Source of the DNA: Symbiodinium microadriaticum
Lineage: Eukaryota; Sar; Dinophyceae; Suessiales; Symbiodiniaceae
Assembly: GCA_001939145.1 (NCBI GenBank)
Contig: LSRX01000296.1
Coordinates: forward strand, 430,247 to 494,246
Reading direction: 5' to 3'
DNA: 64,000 bases
The position numbers and the translations under genes were made by a program. Below, piece by piece: positions 63,101-64,000 of this stretch. The notes under the pieces were generated by a model, which ran no database searches, had not been told where the DNA came from, and saw only the letters and a program-made list of their open reading frames with translations. Positions within the stretch are counted from its first letter, which is position 1. Every line of letters starts with the position of its first letter.

Positions 63101-63908
63101 AACAGCAGCACGGAGGAGGAGGAAGAGGAGGAAGAAACAAAAAGGAGGGGAAGTAGAAAGGATGCGCAGGGGCAGGCGGACGTCGTCGTCGAAGGAGTTT
63201 TAAGCTTGATGCAGTAACCATAGCGAGCACCGCTCAAACATCGCGAGTTCGACGCCCTGCACACAGGTGGTCCTTCTCATGGCGTCGAACGCCTCGCTAG
63301 CTGCTTAGCAGGGGATGGTGGGGAAGGGTGGGGCGGGCGAGGGCTGCTTCGTGGGTTTACAAGCTTATGGTGTGGTAGAAACTAGAAGCTAACTGGTCGC
63401 ATGCCAGACATCGCTGCACAGTCTTCTCAAAGCCTTGAGGACAAGGCCAGGATGGGTTGAGGGGTGTAGACTGAAGGTTTCAACCCTGAATTGGTTGGAA
63501 ATGGCTGAGACGTTATAGATGGGGTTAGAATGTTAGGTGCATGGATACTAGACTAGACGGCAATTTTGACGTCTAAAGTCGACGAGGTTCCTAAACCCAA
63601 CGGAACCCGAAGCCTGCAAGCCTATGTCACGAACTTTCAGCCTCGAGGCCACCAAGCACAACATTCCCAACCTCAAAGCCGATTTTGCCGAGCCGTTTCT
63701 CCGACGCCCTCAACCGTGGGCTCCAAAACCTGCAGACCCTCAACCCTTCACAGCCTTGGACCGGAGCAACAGCCTGCACCACCGGTTTCACAAGACTTCA
63801 ACTAAGCCTAAGCCAAGGAATCAAGAGCTCTAGAAGAGACCGTGGCCTCCCCAGGAGGTGTCAGCGCAGCGACTTCTGCCGCAAGACCTCCAAGCTCTTC
63901 ATGCTGCT
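51431..63908 (+). CDS. CDPK-like protein kinase, 3' end beyond the window
   Basis: Calcium-dependent protein kinase family, inferred from the kinase domain followed by a CDPK-like junction. In order: Gly loop (LLGEGSFGS|V, C1-C2), alpha-C (NDVLNELEILAT, C3), LDHPNVLKFYES (C4), FEDDLAVLAVTELCG (C5), GDFSSLLPRGTVEE (C6), catalytic loop GLAYCHSFGIVHRDLKLANC (C7), AKIIDFGLAVR (C8), an acidic segment (C9), VLRRSYGEKCDVW (C10), SAKRPSAR (C11), junction helix LRRSLSAFAKLSPFDK (C12) and AQRLLPQDLQAL (C13). HRD, the catalytic-loop Asn (LAN) and DFG are intact. Neighbouring exons keep phase at C4-C5-C6, C7-C8-C9 and C12-C13. Not found: the VAIK exon, helix E, APE, most of subdomains IX-X, and the EF-hands, which should lie past 64000. 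The start is unknown. Cytosolic calcium-signalling role by family. Confidence 0.8.
51800..51825 (+). CDS. CDPK-like exon C2, micro-exon
   Basis: After GCCCAG. Reads VLMHAPTD plus two bases, then canonical GTGAGG donor. The Val completes the Gly loop. 25-26 nt. Confidence 0.5.
52656..52720 (+). CDS. CDPK-like exon C3 (alpha-C helix)
   Basis: After CTACAG. Reads MNTPSEDGGNDVLNELEILA then T plus two bases. Glu of NELEIL is the alpha-C glutamate. Joins C4 as LATRLDHPN. The donor is not canonical (CG|CGGCC). Confidence 0.75.
53080..53116 (+). CDS. CDPK-like exon C4
   Basis: After CGCCAG. Reads (R)LDHPNVLKFYES, the CDPK 'LDHPNI.KLYE' strand. The donor is probably GA (TCG|GAGTCT) or one base earlier. 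Confidence 0.8.
53731..53779 (+). CDS. CDPK-like exon C5 (hinge)
   Basis: After GATGAG. Reads (S)FFEDDLAVLAVTELCG, then GA donor (GGA|GAGGCC). Hinge motif 'VTELC.GG' is completed by C6. Confidence 0.8.
54139..54181 (+). CDS. CDPK-like exon C6
   Basis: After GCGCCAG. Reads GDFSSLLPRGTVEE, then GC donor near A|GCTTCC. Matches the 'GGDLF..L..RGT.SE' start of helix D. An exon for helix E is missing before C7. Confidence 0.7.
54670..55068 (+). other. Open frame inside the C6-C7 intron
   Basis: A 132-codon frame with partly protein-like text (PMPICVYHSIQLFEDGQPCY). It does not resemble the missing helix-E segment. It may contain an exon of something else or be chance. Confidence 0.25.
55123..55195 (+). 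CDS. CDPK-like exon C7 (catalytic loop)
   Basis: After GTACAG. Reads DVMLGLAYCHSFGIVHRDLK then LANC, with catalytic Asp, Lys and Asn intact. GC donor (TGC|GCCCGC). Phase 0 to C8. Confidence 0.9.
55640..55735. repeat. CCCTAAA/CCCTAAGC words
   Basis: About ten degenerate units close to the acceptor of exon C8. Confidence 0.7.
55761..55829 (+). CDS. CDPK-like exon C8 (DFG)
   Basis: After CCCCAG. Reads VIARRGPKDRAVAKIIDFGL then AVR, with the metal-binding DFG. GC donor (CGG|GCC). 69 nt. Confidence 0.9.
56788..56882. repeat. CCCTAAA array
   Basis: About thirteen near-perfect 7-mers ending 40 bp before exon C9; interstitial telomere-like. Confidence 0.9.
56921..56975 (+). CDS. CDPK-like exon C9, acidic segment
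   Basis: After GTTCCAG. Reads VLRREEDCDEEWLYEEGS plus one base, GT donor (CG|GTTTGC). In phase with C8, it would put an unusual Asp/Glu-rich segment right after DFGLAVR in the activation loop. Coding character is good. Confidence 0.6.
56997..57115. repeat. (AT)n, (CA)n and (TCTA)n microsatellite
   Basis: (AT)n at about 56998-57029, CATACA text, then (TATC)n at about 57070-57112. Confidence 0.95.
57762..57800 (+). CDS. CDPK-like exon C10 (after APE)
   Basis: After TGGCAG. Reads VLRRSYGEKCDVW, the CDPK 'APEVL...Y..KCDVWS.GV' strand. The donor was not resolved. The exon carrying GT..YMAPE is missing. Confidence 0.8.
57825..57905. repeat. TATTA/TACTA microsatellite
   Basis: Imperfect pentamers (ATATTATACT...), a relative of the 40.7 kb TATAC satellite. 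Confidence 0.85.
58475..58706 (+). other. Exon-like ORF in the CDPK-like gene
   Basis: Reads NDPAQTASWCDPQLHDIDIV and later SLETLKSQRSERYEKLELYL, ending LDPAV and TAA/TAG. Coding character is fair. It does not match subdomains IX-X, so it may be a separate nested gene or a chance frame. Confidence 0.35.
58707..60388. other. Intron-like; one weak candidate exon
   Basis: TTTAGGG/GGGTTT text. At about 59319-59382 a frame reads QDAMSQELGGNKAFRLAWGP, which could be kinase subdomain X, but the match is weak. Confidence 0.3.
60389..60487. mobile_element. ~99 bp imperfect palindrome, family copy
   Basis: 'ccttatacctggaccccaaa' with following 'agtatgtag' (60389-60417) pairs with 'ctacttttggggggtttagg' onward (60457-60487); the inner parts (agaatcatagcc/ggccattatttt) also pair. 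No ORF. Confidence 0.55.
60511..60550 (+). CDS. CDPK-like candidate exon (subdomain X)
   Basis: Reads EFVAPARDAQRSL, resembling 'W..VS..ARD.V..LL' before the conserved Arg region of exon C11. A GT donor follows (TG|GTTTCG). Placed between C10 and C11 as expected. Confidence 0.4.
61137..61161 (+). CDS. CDPK-like exon C11, micro-exon with conserved Arg
   Basis: After CCGCAG. Reads SAKRPSAR plus one base, then AG|GC donor. Matches 'D..KR.SA.EAL.HPW', with the invariant Arg of subdomain XI. 25 nt. Confidence 0.7.
61960..62058. mobile_element. 99 bp palindromic MITE-like element, copy in CDPK intron
   Basis: Runs from GTTGATGATATAAATCCTGC to GATATATATCATCAAC, with terminal inverted repeats of about 20 bases (17-18 matching). 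The outer 'tac' and 'gta' also pair. The inner 'taccataattcccatag' plus 'tttagggtccttaaggtaatgc' is nearly the same as in copy 1 (14157-14250). Confidence 0.75.
62691..62750 (+). CDS. CDPK-like exon C12 (junction helix)
   Basis: After GAGCTGCAG. Reads DRSCLRRSLSAFAKLSPFDK, then GC donor (AAG|GCTCCC). The basic helix right after the kinase C-lobe matches the CDPK autoinhibitory junction. 60 nt, phase 0. Confidence 0.75.
62797..62821. repeat. (GT)n tract
   Basis: Twelve GT units, 45 bp past the C12 donor. Confidence 0.9.
62822..63854. other. Intron between C12 and C13
   Basis: No further exon recognised. A GGA/GAA-rich tract lies at about 63110-63150. Confidence 0.5.
63855..63908 (+). CDS. 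CDPK-like exon C13 (before first EF-hand)
   Basis: After CCCAG. Reads EVSAQRLLPQDLQALHAA, then a GC donor (CGG|GCTTCC) after one Arg codon. Matches the CDPK stretch '...IA..L....I..L...F' leading into EF-hand 1. The gene runs off the right edge. Confidence 0.65.
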
Positions 63909-64000
63909 CGGGCTTCCAAACTTCGGATGCACGGTTTCTTAAAAAGGGAGGACAATTGGGGTGCAATGTCCTAAACCTAACCCCAAACACCAGGGTTGCC

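Noticed and set aside
1..64000. CRISPR arrays, bacterial promoters, ribosome-binding sites and operons
   Set aside because: No spaced direct repeats of CRISPR type, and gene structure is that of a spliced eukaryote.
1..64000. Dinoflagellate spliced-leader exon or relict leader at gene starts
   Set aside because: No 'tttggctcaag' word was seen by eye upstream of any gene start. A computed search would be needed to exclude degraded forms.

Overview
This window looks like nuclear DNA of a dinoflagellate. Coding density is very low. Real exons are short (about 20-100 nt) and GC-rich, and they sit in long introns full of degenerate CCCTAAA/TTTAGGG text. Many introns start with GC, a few with GT or GA, and most acceptors read AG|G. 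There are no bacterial-style operons, and no tRNA, rRNA, spliced-leader or CRISPR sequence was seen. The UBL-plus-repeat protein and the CDPK-like kinase also fit a dinoflagellate. The species cannot be named. All genes that could be read lie on the + strand.

Layout. (1) 0.7-2.1 kb: two-exon multi-pass membrane protein of unknown function. (2) 2.8-4.2 kb: unrecognised gene in at least six exons. (3) 6.46-20.47 kb: aldo/keto reductase in at least 13 exons. The catalytic Asp, Tyr and Lys contexts are visible, with the Tyr codon just past an intron junction. A complete small Cys-rich secreted-protein ORF (18181-18453) lies inside one of its introns. (4) 20.5-28.9 kb: no recognised gene, but microsatellites, a large foldback of GATCC/poly-A text, a TTTTAGGG-type telomere-like array and an assembly gap (26094-26475). 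(5) 28.95-46.4 kb: scattered exons of a NEK-like protein kinase. One intron-sized interval holds an intact ubiquitin-like/RCC1-like (HERC-type) repeat gene (31041-33346). Another holds a degraded or intron-split PD-(D/E)XK-nuclease-like gene (about 41967-44528). Two further exons near 46.7-47.0 kb may be its C-terminal tail. (6) 51.4 kb to beyond the right edge: a calcium-dependent protein kinase (CDPK)-like gene, read from the Gly-rich loop to the start of the junction/EF-hand region.

The recurring theme is genes lying within other genes' introns on the same strand. A family of roughly 60-160 bp perfect or near-perfect palindromes (14.2, 35.1, 41.1, 60.4 and 62.0 kb) shares sequence modules and looks like a non-autonomous foldback/MITE-type family. 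Exon assignments were made by eye from translated motifs and splice phase. Several exons of the large genes are missing from this reading, and transcript data would be decisive.
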